Assembly: GCF_002741035.1 (NCBI RefSeq)
Contig: NZ_CP016808.1
Location: forward strand, 5,256,501 to 5,320,500
DNA from: Paenibacillus sp. BIHB 4019
GTDB taxonomy: Bacteria; Bacillota; Bacilli; Paenibacillales; Paenibacillaceae
Length of the DNA stretch: 64,000 bases
Direction of reading: 5' to 3'
This document shows positions 37,082 through 46,646 of this stretch, in pieces. The position numbers and the translations under genes were made by a program. Each line of letters starts with the position of its first letter. Position 1 is the first letter of the stretch. The notes under the pieces were generated by a model. That model was not told where the DNA came from. It was given only the letters and a program-made list of their open reading frames with translations, and searched no databases.

Positions 37082-38313
37082 CGAAGGAGAGCCAGCCTGA
37101 TCTCATTATTGTTGGTGCTGGGCCAGCTGGCTTGTCGGCAGCTGTTGTTGCTGCCGAACACGGCCTAGCCGTCACCATATTGGATGAATTTCCCGAACCT
37201 GGCGGACGCATGCTTGGCCAGTTTCATGAAGAGAAGGGCCACTGGTGGGTAGGGAAGCAGGTCGCCCATCATCTCATCGAGCAGTGCTGCGCATTAGGTG
37301 TTCGTATCCGCTGCGGCGTATCGGTTCACGGCATGTGGAAAAACGATCAGCATTGGGTGATTAGAACGTCAGATGGTTCCATCACGGCAGCTAACGTATT
37401 GTTGGCAACGGGCGGTGCCGAAATTCCGCAGCCGTCTTCCGGGTGGACACTGCCTGGCGTCATGTCCATTGGCGCGGCGCAGGTTATGGCTAACGTACAT
37501 TTCGTTAAACCCGGACGTCGCGGCCTTATTATCGGGGTTAACGTGCTAGCGATGGCAATCGCTCGGGAGCTGTCGATAAGCGGGGTATCCATCGCAGCCA
37601 TCGTGCTGCCTTCGCAAAGCCCGCTTTCTGGAACAGACGCTTTGCCTAAAGAAAATGCAGAAAAGCTGCTCAGCTTGTCCCATTTAGCCCCATCCGCGTT
37701 TATGAGAATGGGAGGCAGAGCTGCCCATTCGCTCAAAATGGCGGGGGTAGTATCCCATTTTTTTCCGCGAAGAGGGATCAAGCTGTGGGATATTCCCTTA
37801 AAGCTGCGGACAGCGGCTGTAGCTATCAACGGCAAAGATCAGGTGGAATCTGTGACGCTTGCCGACGTAAATGGACGCGGCGAAACGATTGCCGGAAGCG
37901 AGCGGGAGGAAGCGGTTGATTTCGTCGCTCTTGCGGGCGGATTATATCCATTAGCTGAGCTAGCCTCGGTAGCGGGTTGTCCATTTGTTTATATGAAAGA
38001 GCTCGGCGGCCATATTCCGCTTCATAGCGAAGCGATGCAGACTTCAATGGCTGGGCTGTATGTAGCCGGCAATATAACCGGTGTCGAAAGCGCGCTTGTA
38101 GCGATGGCACAGGGACAGCTTGCAGCCACGTCCATTTGCAAAGAGGTTGGGCTGCTTGGCGAGCAAAGCGATACCAAACTAGCGGAGGCGAAGCAGAAGG
38201 TTCAGCAAGTGCGGGCTTCCGCTTTAATTCAATTTCATCCGGGCATTCCAAAGGCGAGAGAGCAAGTCTACAAAATGTGGGCGAAAGGCTGTGGCAACGT
38301 TGAAAATAACTGA
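37078..38313 (+). CDS. FAD/NAD(P)-binding oxidoreductase, D-hydroxyproline dehydrogenase alpha-type subunit
   Basis: A 411-residue flavoprotein: DLIIVGAGPAGLSAAVVAAE (FAD fold), EPGGRMLGQFHEE, LATGGAEIPQP, a second nucleotide fold near RRGLIIGVNVLAMAIA, and LYVAGNITGVESA near the end. It is the large partner of the two [2Fe-2S] proteins and, with the DAO-type subunit at 30167, should form a four-part dehydrogenase like the alpha/beta/gamma/delta proline dehydrogenases. The final ~20 bp overlap the next gene. Confidence 0.82.
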   Translation: MTKESQPDLIIVGAGPAGLSAAVVAAEHGLAVTILDEFPEPGGRMLGQFHEEKGHWWVGKQVAHHLIEQCCALGVRIRCGVSVHGMWKNDQHWVIRTSDGSITAANVLLATGGAEIPQPSSGWTLPGVMSIGAAQVMANVHFVKPGRRGLIIGVNVLAMAIARELSISGVSIAAIVLPSQSPLSGTDALPKENAEKLLSLSHLAPSAFMRMGGRAAHSLKMAGVVSHFFPRRGIKLWDIPLKLRTAAVAINGKDQVESVTLADVNGRGETIAGSEREEAVDFVALAGGLYPLAELASVAGCPFVYMKELGGHIPLHSEAMQTSMAGLYVAGNITGVESALVAMAQGQLAATSICKEVGLLGEQSDTKLAEAKQKVQQVRASALIQFHPGIPKAREQVYKMWAKGCGNVENN

Positions 38314-40285
38314 AAACACAGAAAAATGGCGAAAGGTTTCATATAAGTCGGTCAAAATTCACGATCCCTTTTGGTCCCATTATAGAAGCCTCGTGCGTGA
38401 TGAGGTCATTCCCTATCAATGGGAGGCTATTAATGACCGTGTTGAGGGCGCTTCTCCCAGCCATGCGCTGCAAAATTACCGCATAGCGGCTGGCGAAGCG
38501 GAAGGAGCGTTTTACGGTTATGTTTTTCAAGATAGCGATGTAACCAAATGGCTAGAGGCTGTCGCTTACAGCTTGCAAGCCGATCCAAACGCGGAGCTGG
38601 AAAAGCTTGCGGATGAAACGATTGAGCTGCTAGCGAAAGCCCAGCAGCCAGACGGCTATCTGAATACTTATTTTACAATTCAAAATCAGGACCAGCGCTG
38701 GACGAATGAACGCGATAATCATGAAACCTACTGCGCGGGCCATCTGATAGAAGCAGCCGTTGCTTATTATGAGACGACAGGCAAGAGAAAGCTGCTGGAT
38801 ATCGCCTGCAAGCTGGCGGATCATATCGATTCGGTGTATGGCGAAGAGCAGGGCAAGCTGCGAGGTTATCCCGGGCATCAGGAAATAGAGCTTGCTCTAA
38901 TGAAGCTTTATGACGCAACGGGGCAGGAGCGATATTTGAAGCTATGCCGGTTTTTTATTGACGAGCGCGGCAAGGAGCCCCATTATTTCAAGCTTGAAGC
39001 AGAGAAGCGGGCCGAGAAACGGGGACGGGAAGCGCTGCTGCGTGAAGGCTACTATTCGTTATACAAAAACAATTATGAGTACAATCAAGCCCACCTGCCT
39101 GTTCGGGAGCAGCTGGTGGCGACGGGGCACGCTGTGCGGGCGGTATATATGTATACCGGCATGGCGGATTTGGCTGGCGCGACGAAAGATACAGAGCTGC
39201 TCGAAAGCTGCAAGAGGTTATGGGAAAACGTGACGCAAAAGCAGATGTATGTAACGGGAGGCATTGGCTCAAATCATGACGGGGAAGCTTTTTCATTCGA
39301 CTATGATTTGCCTAACGATACCGCTTACACCGAGACTTGCGCTTCTATCGGCCTTGTTTTCTGGGCGCAGAGCATGCTCCATCTTGATCCAGACAGCAAA
39401 TATGCAGACGTCATTGAGCGTGCCTTGTATAACGGAACCATTAGCGGCATGGGGCTGGATGGCAAAAGCTTTTTCTACGTCAATCCGCTGGAGGTGTGGC
39501 CAGCCGCCTGCAAACGTCCAGATAAACGGCATGTAAAGACCGCCCGGCAAAAATGGTTCGGCTGTGCCTGCTGCCCGCCCAATCTGGCCCGTCTTATCGC
39601 CTCGCTCGGCTCTTATATTTATTCCCAAAACGAGCATGCGGTTTATGTCCATCAATATATCGGCAGCGAGACTACGCTAAAGGTTGCCGGGCAAAACGTA
39701 AGCCTTTCCCTGCAAGCTAATTTTCCCTGGGAAGAGACGGTCGCCATTAACGTGACGCCTGAGCGTGACGAAGCGTTTACGATCGCCGTTCGCATCCCGG
39801 ATTGGTGCGATGGGGCAGAATTGAATGTAAATGGTCAAGCGATATCGCCAGATTCGCTGCAATTCCTCAAAGGTTATGCTGCGATAAACCGCATCTGGCA
39901 GGCAGGAGATCAAATTGCGCTGAAATTTCCGATGGCCATTAAGCGCCTATATGCGCATCCTGATGTTCGTGCGAACGCAGGCAAGGTGGCCCTGCAGCGG
40001 GGGCCTGTCGTTTATTGCTTGGAGGAGGCGGATAACGGGGCGGCCTTAGCGCATATCGCGCTGCCTCGGCAAGGAGCGCTTGCTGCGCATTTTAAGCCGG
40101 ATCTGCTTGGCGGTATCGTCGTCATTGAAGGGCAGGCCGTGCGGGACGAACAGCCGGGCAGCAGCCAAAGGTTATATGAATCCCGCAAGCGAGGGGAGCA
40201 TGCCTGCAGCATTCGGGCTATCCCTTATTATGCTTGGGCGAATCGCGGTGAAGGAGAAATGGCGGTGTGGATTCGGGAAAGCTAA
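38291..40285 (+). CDS. Beta-L-arabinofuranosidase, GH127 (HypBA1-like)
   Basis: A 664-residue cytoplasmic enzyme (no signal peptide). Family landmarks: DPFWSHYRSLVRDEVIPYQW, QPDGYLNTYF, AYTETCASIG with E348 and C350, and GCACCPPN with C425, C427, C428. In HypBA1 of Bifidobacterium longum the matching Glu and Cys residues hold zinc and one Cys is the nucleophile; that enzyme releases L-arabinose from Hyp-linked beta-L-arabinosides. The start is uncertain: GTG 38291 or TTG 38300, with only AAAGG nearby. Overlaps the dehydrogenase gene by 23 bp, linking arabinose removal to hydroxyproline use. Confidence 0.87.
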   Translation: MATLKITENTEKWRKVSYKSVKIHDPFWSHYRSLVRDEVIPYQWEAINDRVEGASPSHALQNYRIAAGEAEGAFYGYVFQDSDVTKWLEAVAYSLQADPNAELEKLADETIELLAKAQQPDGYLNTYFTIQNQDQRWTNERDNHETYCAGHLIEAAVAYYETTGKRKLLDIACKLADHIDSVYGEEQGKLRGYPGHQEIELALMKLYDATGQERYLKLCRFFIDERGKEPHYFKLEAEKRAEKRGREALLREGYYSLYKNNYEYNQAHLPVREQLVATGHAVRAVYMYTGMADLAGATKDTELLESCKRLWENVTQKQMYVTGGIGSNHDGEAFSFDYDLPNDTAYTETCASIGLVFWAQSMLHLDPDSKYADVIERALYNGTISGMGLDGKSFFYVNPLEVWPAACKRPDKRHVKTARQKWFGCACCPPNLARLIASLGSYIYSQNEHAVYVHQYIGSETTLKVAGQNVSLSLQANFPWEETVAINVTPERDEAFTIAVRIPDWCDGAELNVNGQAISPDSLQFLKGYAAINRIWQAGDQIALKFPMAIKRLYAHPDVRANAGKVALQRGPVVYCLEEADNGAALAHIALPRQGALAAHFKPDLLGGIVVIEGQAVRDEQPGSSQRLYESRKRGEHACSIRAIPYYAWANRGEGEMAVWIRES

Positions 40286-40312
40286 TATGCGGAAGTAGAG
40301 GGAGGCTTGTTG

Positions 40313-42979
40313 ATGAAAAAAGGAATTTCTTTCGTCATTTGCTGTATGTTATTCGTTTCGCTTTTTGCTATGCCCGCTGCTGCGAAGCCTAAGCCTGTTC
40401 AGCCGGAACTAACGGGCGGCGAAGCGAAGCTTGAAGATATTTTTGGCAGAACCGTCAATCATTACGGCGTGGACCTGGTTGACTGGCAAGGCTATATTGC
40501 CAACCCCTATGTAAAGTTGAACGTCATTCCGCCTGCCGATGCTGCTTATCCGCTCACCATAGACATTAAAGCTAAAGGCACCTCCCGCTTGATGATGGAC
40601 CGGCCAAGTACACTCAGCGCAACAGGTGCCCAAAAAACGCTGGCCTTTAATACTGCTCGCGAGCGCAAGCCATTTTTGCTGGAAATTCATCCGGATCGGA
40701 TAGGCGGCAATGGCGAAATCGAGCATTATACGCTTGAGCTGACGATAACCGATGCGCTGGGAGCTGTTCGTTCGCAGACGACGCCTATTCGCGTATTGGA
40801 TCAGGATGACGAGAAGGAGCCCGGGCTTCCCTTAAAATTCGATTACCGATTCGATACGATACAGCCTTATTTTAGTGATCCTGCTATCCGCGAGGCGGGC
40901 GAGCAGGCCATTAAGGATTGGTTTTATTTTTTTGATATGGAGCCATTTGATACCGTTCCTGCGAACTCCGAAGTAAGCATGCTTCCCGAAGATAACTTTG
41001 ACGGCCATATTGAAGTAACGAATGATGAGCCGTTCAACGGAATGTGGATTTTTCTAAGAGGGCTAAATGGCCCTTATTCAACAGGCGCTCCGACGGACAA
41101 TGGAAAATATCATAAGCGCGGCGGCATTACGATTCCGGATAAGCTTCATCGTTCATTAATGACGATTCTTGATTTTTACGATACGGCTACGCCATTTACC
41201 TCTATGGATGATGAGGAGTGGTATCTCACGGAAATGTCGAATACGTCTACCGATGTGTACGGCCTCATTATGCATGAGTTTGGCCATGCGCTCGTATTTT
41301 CCGGCAACTGGAAAGGGGTAGCTGCTTATAAGCGAAGCGGGGGGACGGCAGACAATATCGTCGCCTATCAAGGCGGGCCCGTTCCGCTCGACGGAACCTA
41401 TCATATTCCGGGAGAGGAGCCTTATTGGGACCGGATTAGCGGTCAAAATGGCGGACGGACGCATCTTTTTCACAATAAGCGCTGGATGCTGACGAAGCTG
41501 ACGTTGCTGATTGCGGAAAAAGCAGGTTGGAAGCTGAACGATAAGCTAACGCCTTTCCTGAGCCCATCCATTCAAAACATGCCGATTCCAAATGCGAAGC
41601 AGGGGAAAAATTACGAGCTGCAGCTGCAGGCGGAGGGCGGGGTTCCTTTTTACGATTGGACGATTGTAGATGGCTCGCTGCCTCAAGGGCTGACCTTGGA
41701 CCGCTTCACCGGCAAGATCGCGGGAAAAGTGTCTGGGCAAGCAGAAGGAAGCTATTCGTTTACGGTACAGCTTCGCGATTACGATGAGCTTGGAACCCCC
41801 GTTCAAAGGACATTTACATTAAATGTGGGCCAAGGCGAGCTTTTAGGAAGCTATTTGTTTGATGAAGCAGACGGGGCGATCGCCCTAGATTATTCGGGAG
41901 CGGGGTACGATGTCTCGACCTTGCATGCAAGCAGAACAGATGGGGCGAGAGGGGGTGGGATAGCCTTAAATGGGGCTTCCAATTATGTTGAACTGCCACG
42001 TGACATGCTGAAAAAAGCAAAAGCGTTCTCGTTCTCTTCATGGGTGAATGTGACGGATAGCGTCTATTCTCCAAGCTCAGTTGGCGTGACGAATTCGGTC
42101 TATGACACGAGCTCGCGGATTTTTGATTTTGGCACATCGGATGCGAAGTATTTGGCACTATCCACAGATTCCGAAGGTGTCTTGAGCTTTAAGGTTTCGA
42201 GAAAAGGGGGCAAGGAGGAAGCAACCATCTCAGGGGGCGGCATAACCTCTGGAAAATGGCAGCATGTGGCGGTGACGGCATCGGGTAATACGGCGGTCCT
42301 TTATGTAAATGGGACGGAAGTAGCGAGGACCTCTAATTTGACCCTGGGAGCGATCGAATCCCTTTTAAAGGGCGAGCACCATTACATTGGCAAGTCTCAA
42401 AGCGATGAACGGTATTGGAATGGCATTTTGGATGAGATCAAGCTTTATAATCGCGCTTTGTCTGCCGCTGAAATTGCCAGTCTTGCAGCAGATGAGCCAG
42501 TGCCTCCAGTTGTTGATCCGCCAGAGCCCGCAAACCCTAATGTGGCGATTGAAGGAAGCATTACGACTTCCTATGTCTCGCCTTGGGAGAGCTTGGTAGG
42601 GCTCAATGACGAGTACGAACCGGAAAGCTCCGCAGACCGGGGCCATCCGGTATATGGCAACTGGGACACGCACGGAACCGAGCAATGGGTGCAATATGAT
42701 TTTGACCAGCCTTTTACCCTATCATCAAGTGAAGTGTATTGGTTTGATGATAATGACGGCATTGATTTGCCGGAGTCGTTCTACATCCAATATTGGGATG
42801 GGACGAATTGGGCGCATGTTTCCAATCCGTCTGCATATGGCGTATTGCCGGACCAGTATAATGTGACCGCCTTTGATCCGGTGACGACGACGAAAATTCG
42901 GCTAACGATGAAAGCAAAGGCAGCAACCTCAACGGGCATTGAGCAGTGGAAGGTCATCCGCGTGACAGAAACAGATTAA
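40313..42979 (+). CDS. Secreted putative zinc metalloprotease with Ig-like, LamG-like and discoidin-like domains
   Basis: An 888-residue secreted protein. Signal peptide MKKGISFVICCMLFVSLF...AAA, then a conserved N-terminal domain (LEDIFGRTVN...DLVDWQGYIANP), a protease domain with H321-E-F-G-H325 (LIMHEFGHALVFS) and downstream YWDRISGQ, a putative Ig-like domain (GLTLDRFTGKIAGKVSG, ~425-500), a LamG/concanavalin-like domain (~510-715, ending YNRALSAAEIASL), and a C-terminal discoidin-like module (VQYDFDQPF; VYWFDD). The HEFGH helix suggests a zinc peptidase; the third ligand is not obvious. ATG 40313, GGAGG 7 bases before; 27 bp after GH127. Confidence 0.75.
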   Translation: MKKGISFVICCMLFVSLFAMPAAAKPKPVQPELTGGEAKLEDIFGRTVNHYGVDLVDWQGYIANPYVKLNVIPPADAAYPLTIDIKAKGTSRLMMDRPSTLSATGAQKTLAFNTARERKPFLLEIHPDRIGGNGEIEHYTLELTITDALGAVRSQTTPIRVLDQDDEKEPGLPLKFDYRFDTIQPYFSDPAIREAGEQAIKDWFYFFDMEPFDTVPANSEVSMLPEDNFDGHIEVTNDEPFNGMWIFLRGLNGPYSTGAPTDNGKYHKRGGITIPDKLHRSLMTILDFYDTATPFTSMDDEEWYLTEMSNTSTDVYGLIMHEFGHALVFSGNWKGVAAYKRSGGTADNIVAYQGGPVPLDGTYHIPGEEPYWDRISGQNGGRTHLFHNKRWMLTKLTLLIAEKAGWKLNDKLTPFLSPSIQNMPIPNAKQGKNYELQLQAEGGVPFYDWTIVDGSLPQGLTLDRFTGKIAGKVSGQAEGSYSFTVQLRDYDELGTPVQRTFTLNVGQGELLGSYLFDEADGAIALDYSGAGYDVSTLHASRTDGARGGGIALNGASNYVELPRDMLKKAKAFSFSSWVNVTDSVYSPSSVGVTNSVYDTSSRIFDFGTSDAKYLALSTDSEGVLSFKVSRKGGKEEATISGGGITSGKWQHVAVTASGNTAVLYVNGTEVARTSNLTLGAIESLLKGEHHYIGKSQSDERYWNGILDEIKLYNRALSAAEIASLAADEPVPPVVDPPEPANPNVAIEGSITTSYVSPWESLVGLNDEYEPESSADRGHPVYGNWDTHGTEQWVQYDFDQPFTLSSSEVYWFDDNDGIDLPESFYIQYWDGTNWAHVSNPSAYGVLPDQYNVTAFDPVTTTKIRLTMKAKAATSTGIEQWKVIRVTETD

Positions 42980-43032
42980 GCTGGATTAGACACAGAAGGC
43001 AGGCAATCCACAAATAAAAGGGAGGCTTGGCG

Positions 43033-45231
43033 ATGTTGAAAAGAGGTACGAACCGCATATCCGTGAAAAAAATGATGTCAGCAGTTGTTTGTTTGGCTTT
43101 GCTGTTAGGCGTAATAGGCACGATTCCGCAAAAACCGGTGTATGCGGCGGCCAATTTTGCCGAAGTAGTGGATATATTCGGGCGGACCGTTAATGACAAC
43201 GGCATTGACTTGGTCGATTGGCAGGGATATATTGCGAATCCTTCAGTAAAGCTTACGGTTAAGCCGCCATCGAGCGCTGTTTTCCCCGTTACGATTAACC
43301 TGCGTACACAGGGAACGACCCGGCTGATGATGAATAAGCCGAGTACGCTATCGGCAACGGGCTCGGCCAAAACGCTAACGTTTACTAATGCATCCCAGCA
43401 GTTGGACTTTGAATTAGAGATTCACCCCGATCGTATTGGCGGGCCGAATGAAATCGAAAATTATACGCTGAGCATGCAGGTCATCCAAAGCAATAATACC
43501 CAGAGCACGCAGACGATTCCGATTCGGGTGCTGGATCAGGATGATAATGCAGAACCGTCGCTGCCTATTAACTTTGATTATCGTTTTGATACGATTACGG
43601 GCATTTTTGCCGATGCAGGGGTGAAGGCTGCCACAGAGCAGGGCATCAAGGACTGGTTTTATTTCTTTGATGAGACGCCTTATGACACAGTAGCTGCAGG
43701 AGCTGAAAATATTTCAATTCCGGGCGACAACTGGCTGAATCCCATTACGGCAACCAATAATGCTGCCTATAATGGCGTATGGGTTTTTCTGCGCGGCTTA
43801 AACGATCCTTACTCAACAGGTTATCCGGCAGATAACGGCAAATTCCATAAGCGGGCAGGGGTTCAAGGTCCGATTCACCGCTCCTATGGACTGATTTTGG
43901 ACTTTTACTCCGGATTTACACCGTTCTCCTCTTTGAATGATGAAGAGTATTATTTGGCTCAAATGCCGGGATCTGCTTGTACCTCAAACTGCCAGACTGA
44001 TGTATTAGGCTTAATCGCTCATGAATTTGGCCATGCGGTTGCCTTCCACAGCAGCTGGAATGGCATGGTGAATTACCATAGCGCCGGCGGCAGCAATGAT
44101 GCGGAAGTCATCGCTTATCAAGGAAACGCGGTTCCGCTAGATTCCAGCTATCATATTTCGGATGCCAATTCCCTTTATTGGGATCGAATCAGCGGCCAAA
44201 GCGGAGGCAGAAACCACAAGTTTCCTTCCCAGCGCTGGATGATGACGAAGCTGAGCCTGTTGATCGCTGAAAATGCGGGCTGGAAGCTGAATAAAAACCT
44301 GTCGCCGTTCGTGGCGCCGTCCATCGTAACAACCTCGCTGCCAAGCGGAACGAAGGGCGCTGCTTATTCGCAGCAGCTTACTGCCAAGGGCGGTGTGCCA
44401 TTCTATGATTGGAATGTAACGAGCGGTTCGCTGCCGCCAGGGCTGACGTTAGATCGCTTCAAAGGGACTTTAACTGGAACGATTGACAATAGTGCGCCGC
44501 AAAGCAGCTATACGTTCACCGTTCAGTTGAGGGATTATGATGCGCAAAGCACGCCTGTCACCAAATCGTTTACGATTAATTTAGGCGGAGGCGGGACAGT
44601 CAGCAATGTCGTTGCCCAATATTTATTCAATGAAACAAGCGGAACTTCGGCCGCTGATGCATCAGGCAATGGAAAAACAGCCACGCTGAGCGGCGGCATC
44701 ACTTGGGCCGCAGGGCATGCGTCGGGCGCGGTCAATTTTAACGGTACCACTGGCTATGGCAGCTTGCCAGCCGGCATCGTAAGCAGCTTGAATGATTTTA
44801 CGATTGCGACTTGGGTGAAGCTCAATTCGGTATCCGATTGGACGCGAATTTTTGATTTTGGCACGGGAACAACGGCCAACATGTTCTTAACGCCAAGTCC
44901 GGGCGGTGCAGGCTTAAGATTTGCCATTACGAATAGCGGCAGCGGAGGGGAACAGCGAATTTCAACGACGACGGCATTCCCGACTGGGGTATGGAAGCAT
45001 GTCGGAGTTACCCTTTCGGGCAATACGGCAAGTCTGTATGTAGATGGCGTCCTCGTCGGCACCAATGCGAATATGACGCTTAAGCCTTCCAGTCTTGGCA
45101 ATACGACGCTTAACTATTTGGGACGTTCGCAATATACGGGAGACCCGTATTTAAACGGGGGACTCGACGATTTCCGTATTTACAATCGAGCGCTCAGCGC
45201 TGCGGAGATGACGACACTATTTAACAGCTAA
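43033..45231 (+). CDS. Secreted putative zinc metalloprotease, paralogue with Ig-like and LamG-like domains
   Basis: A 732-residue secreted paralogue of the protein at 40313. Signal peptide ending VYAA near residue 39; the same DIFGRTVN and DLVDWQGYIANP block; H330-E-F-G-H334 in LIAHEFGHAVAFHSSW; YWDRISGQSGGRNHKF; an Ig-like domain (GLTLDRFKGTLTGTI) and a C-terminal LamG-like domain ending FRIYNRALSAAEM. It lacks the discoidin-like module. A CTSNC pair near residue 320 is unique to this copy and may form a disulfide. GGAGG is 7 bases before ATG 43033. Last gene of the + strand locus. Confidence 0.75.
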   Translation: MLKRGTNRISVKKMMSAVVCLALLLGVIGTIPQKPVYAAANFAEVVDIFGRTVNDNGIDLVDWQGYIANPSVKLTVKPPSSAVFPVTINLRTQGTTRLMMNKPSTLSATGSAKTLTFTNASQQLDFELEIHPDRIGGPNEIENYTLSMQVIQSNNTQSTQTIPIRVLDQDDNAEPSLPINFDYRFDTITGIFADAGVKAATEQGIKDWFYFFDETPYDTVAAGAENISIPGDNWLNPITATNNAAYNGVWVFLRGLNDPYSTGYPADNGKFHKRAGVQGPIHRSYGLILDFYSGFTPFSSLNDEEYYLAQMPGSACTSNCQTDVLGLIAHEFGHAVAFHSSWNGMVNYHSAGGSNDAEVIAYQGNAVPLDSSYHISDANSLYWDRISGQSGGRNHKFPSQRWMMTKLSLLIAENAGWKLNKNLSPFVAPSIVTTSLPSGTKGAAYSQQLTAKGGVPFYDWNVTSGSLPPGLTLDRFKGTLTGTIDNSAPQSSYTFTVQLRDYDAQSTPVTKSFTINLGGGGTVSNVVAQYLFNETSGTSAADASGNGKTATLSGGITWAAGHASGAVNFNGTTGYGSLPAGIVSSLNDFTIATWVKLNSVSDWTRIFDFGTGTTANMFLTPSPGGAGLRFAITNSGSGGEQRISTTTAFPTGVWKHVGVTLSGNTASLYVDGVLVGTNANMTLKPSSLGNTTLNYLGRSQYTGDPYLNGGLDDFRIYNRALSAAEMTTLFNS

Positions 45232-45275
45232 CGTTAAACTTGGGTCACCTGTTCTCGCTGTCGCTCCTATTTAAA

Positions 45276-45345
45276 GATGCCCTCTGGAAGCTCATTGCAA
45301 AGCCCTTGTGGGCGTTGCAATGAATGTCCGAAGGGCATTCTTTTT
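45276..45345. terminator. Nested stem-loop terminator
   Basis: Inner hairpin CATTGCAA (45293-45300)/TTGCAATG (45315-45322) with a GCCC/GGGC top, enclosed by GATGCCCT...AGGGCATTC and followed by TTTTT. It lies between convergent genes and ends the metalloprotease transcript; it may also serve the minus strand. Confidence 0.7.
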
Positions 45346-45388
45346 GATGCGGTCAAATCGTTTTTTTGGGGGTGAGGGCTGCCAGCTG

Positions 45389-46495
45389 TTAAAAAATGCG
45401 GTGCTTCCAGCCATTCAGCTTGGCAATCGCTTCGACATAATAATAATCGCCATAGATGAGCGATACATCGATAAAGCTGGTACCGCTGCCCGTTCCGTGC
45501 AGCAAAATCGCCTCATGCTCCGGCTGCTCCCATGTCGCATAATTTTCCGTCAGCGAACGCAAAATCCGCTCCGCGGCATTCGCATACAAGCTCTTCTCGC
45601 CGGGTGCCACAAGCTCCGCCAGCTCCAGCAGACCAGATGCGGCGATGCTTGCCGCCGAGCTGTCCCGGAATAGGCGCTCATCGTCTCCTAAGCGGAAATC
45701 CCAATACGGTACCTGATCACCCGGCAGGCCCGCGATAAAGTAATGGGCGATCCGCTTCGCCGCATCGAGAAAACGCTCATCTCCAGTATGGCGATACGTA
45801 TTCGTAAAGCCGTACAGCCCCCAAGCGGTGCCGCGGCTCCACGACGATTCCGGCGAATAGCCTTGACCGCCGAAGTTTTCGAGGTAGGCGCCAGTTTCAG
45901 CATCAAAGGAAATAATATGCTTCGTTGAGCCGTCTGGACGAATGCCATCGTGCATCGTCGTCTCCGCGTGGCTGATCGCTATATGCTTGTAGCGCGGATC
46001 TCCGGTCACCTTGCTCGCCCAGAACAAGAGGGAGATGTTGAGCATGCAGTCGATAATGACCCAGCCATATTTGTCCTCATTCCAGGCGCGAATAAATTTG
46101 CCGACTGGGTTGTAGCGGGCAGCGAGGAAGTTCGCCGCTTCGATTCCTCGGCGCAAAGCATCCTCATCGCCCGTAAGCGTATGCTTAATAACCGCAGTTG
46201 GCAAAAACTGAAAGCCAACATCATGATGCAGCTCAACCGTCGGTTTAATAAACCATTGCTCTAGTGTTTCATCCCAATGCCAAGCCGCATCCTTGTATGC
46301 TGGCTTGCCCGTCATATCATGCATAATCCACAGCAGTCCCGGCCAGAAGCCCGTCGTCCACCAGTCGGACCCAATATCGTCAAATTTCCCGTCCTTGCCA
46401 GCGAAATGCGGACATTTTGCTCCGATCTGCTGTATCATCCGTTCAGCCTTGCTATCCAGCCGATTCATTATTTCTTGCCAGTAGGTTGTAGTCAT
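45389..46495 (-). CDS. GH88 unsaturated glucuronyl hydrolase
   Basis: A 368-residue cytoplasmic (alpha/alpha)6 hydrolase. D92 (LHHDVGF) and D149 (WVIIDCMLN) correspond to the two essential aspartates of Bacillus UGL (family knowledge), and SSWSRGTAWGLYGF is a typical later motif. It hydrates the unsaturated uronic acid end of lyase products from glycosaminoglycan- or gellan/xanthan-like chains. GGAGG precedes ATG 46495. It lies 151 bp downstream of an AraC-type gene on the same strand; a 20-bp sequence shared with the AraC leader sits ~85 bp upstream of its start. Confidence 0.87.
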   Translation of the reverse strand: MTTTYWQEIMNRLDSKAERMIQQIGAKCPHFAGKDGKFDDIGSDWWTTGFWPGLLWIMHDMTGKPAYKDAAWHWDETLEQWFIKPTVELHHDVGFQFLPTAVIKHTLTGDEDALRRGIEAANFLAARYNPVGKFIRAWNEDKYGWVIIDCMLNISLLFWASKVTGDPRYKHIAISHAETTMHDGIRPDGSTKHIISFDAETGAYLENFGGQGYSPESSWSRGTAWGLYGFTNTYRHTGDERFLDAAKRIAHYFIAGLPGDQVPYWDFRLGDDERLFRDSSAASIAASGLLELAELVAPGEKSLYANAAERILRSLTENYATWEQPEHEAILLHGTGSGTSFIDVSLIYGDYYYVEAIAKLNGWKHRIF

Positions 46496-46579
46496 TGTTC
46501 AGGCCTCCATCATTTTTGAATATGTGGTGACCTGAGTATAGCCTGTATGAGACATAGAAAGTTGCAATTGAATATAAAG

Positions 46580-46599
46580 AAATGTTTATATTTTGTCAT
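46580..46599. promoter_or_regulatory. Putative AraC operator upstream of GH88 gene
   Basis: AAATGTTTATATTTTGTCAT on the + strand; the exact reverse complement occurs at 47526-47545 beside the araC-type start. It lies 85-104 bp before the GH88 start codon, a position suited to activation. Confidence 0.6.
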
Positions 46600-46646
46600 T
46601 GTGTTGCAAAGCTTTGGCGCCGCTTAGATTTACTTTGTACGGGTTG

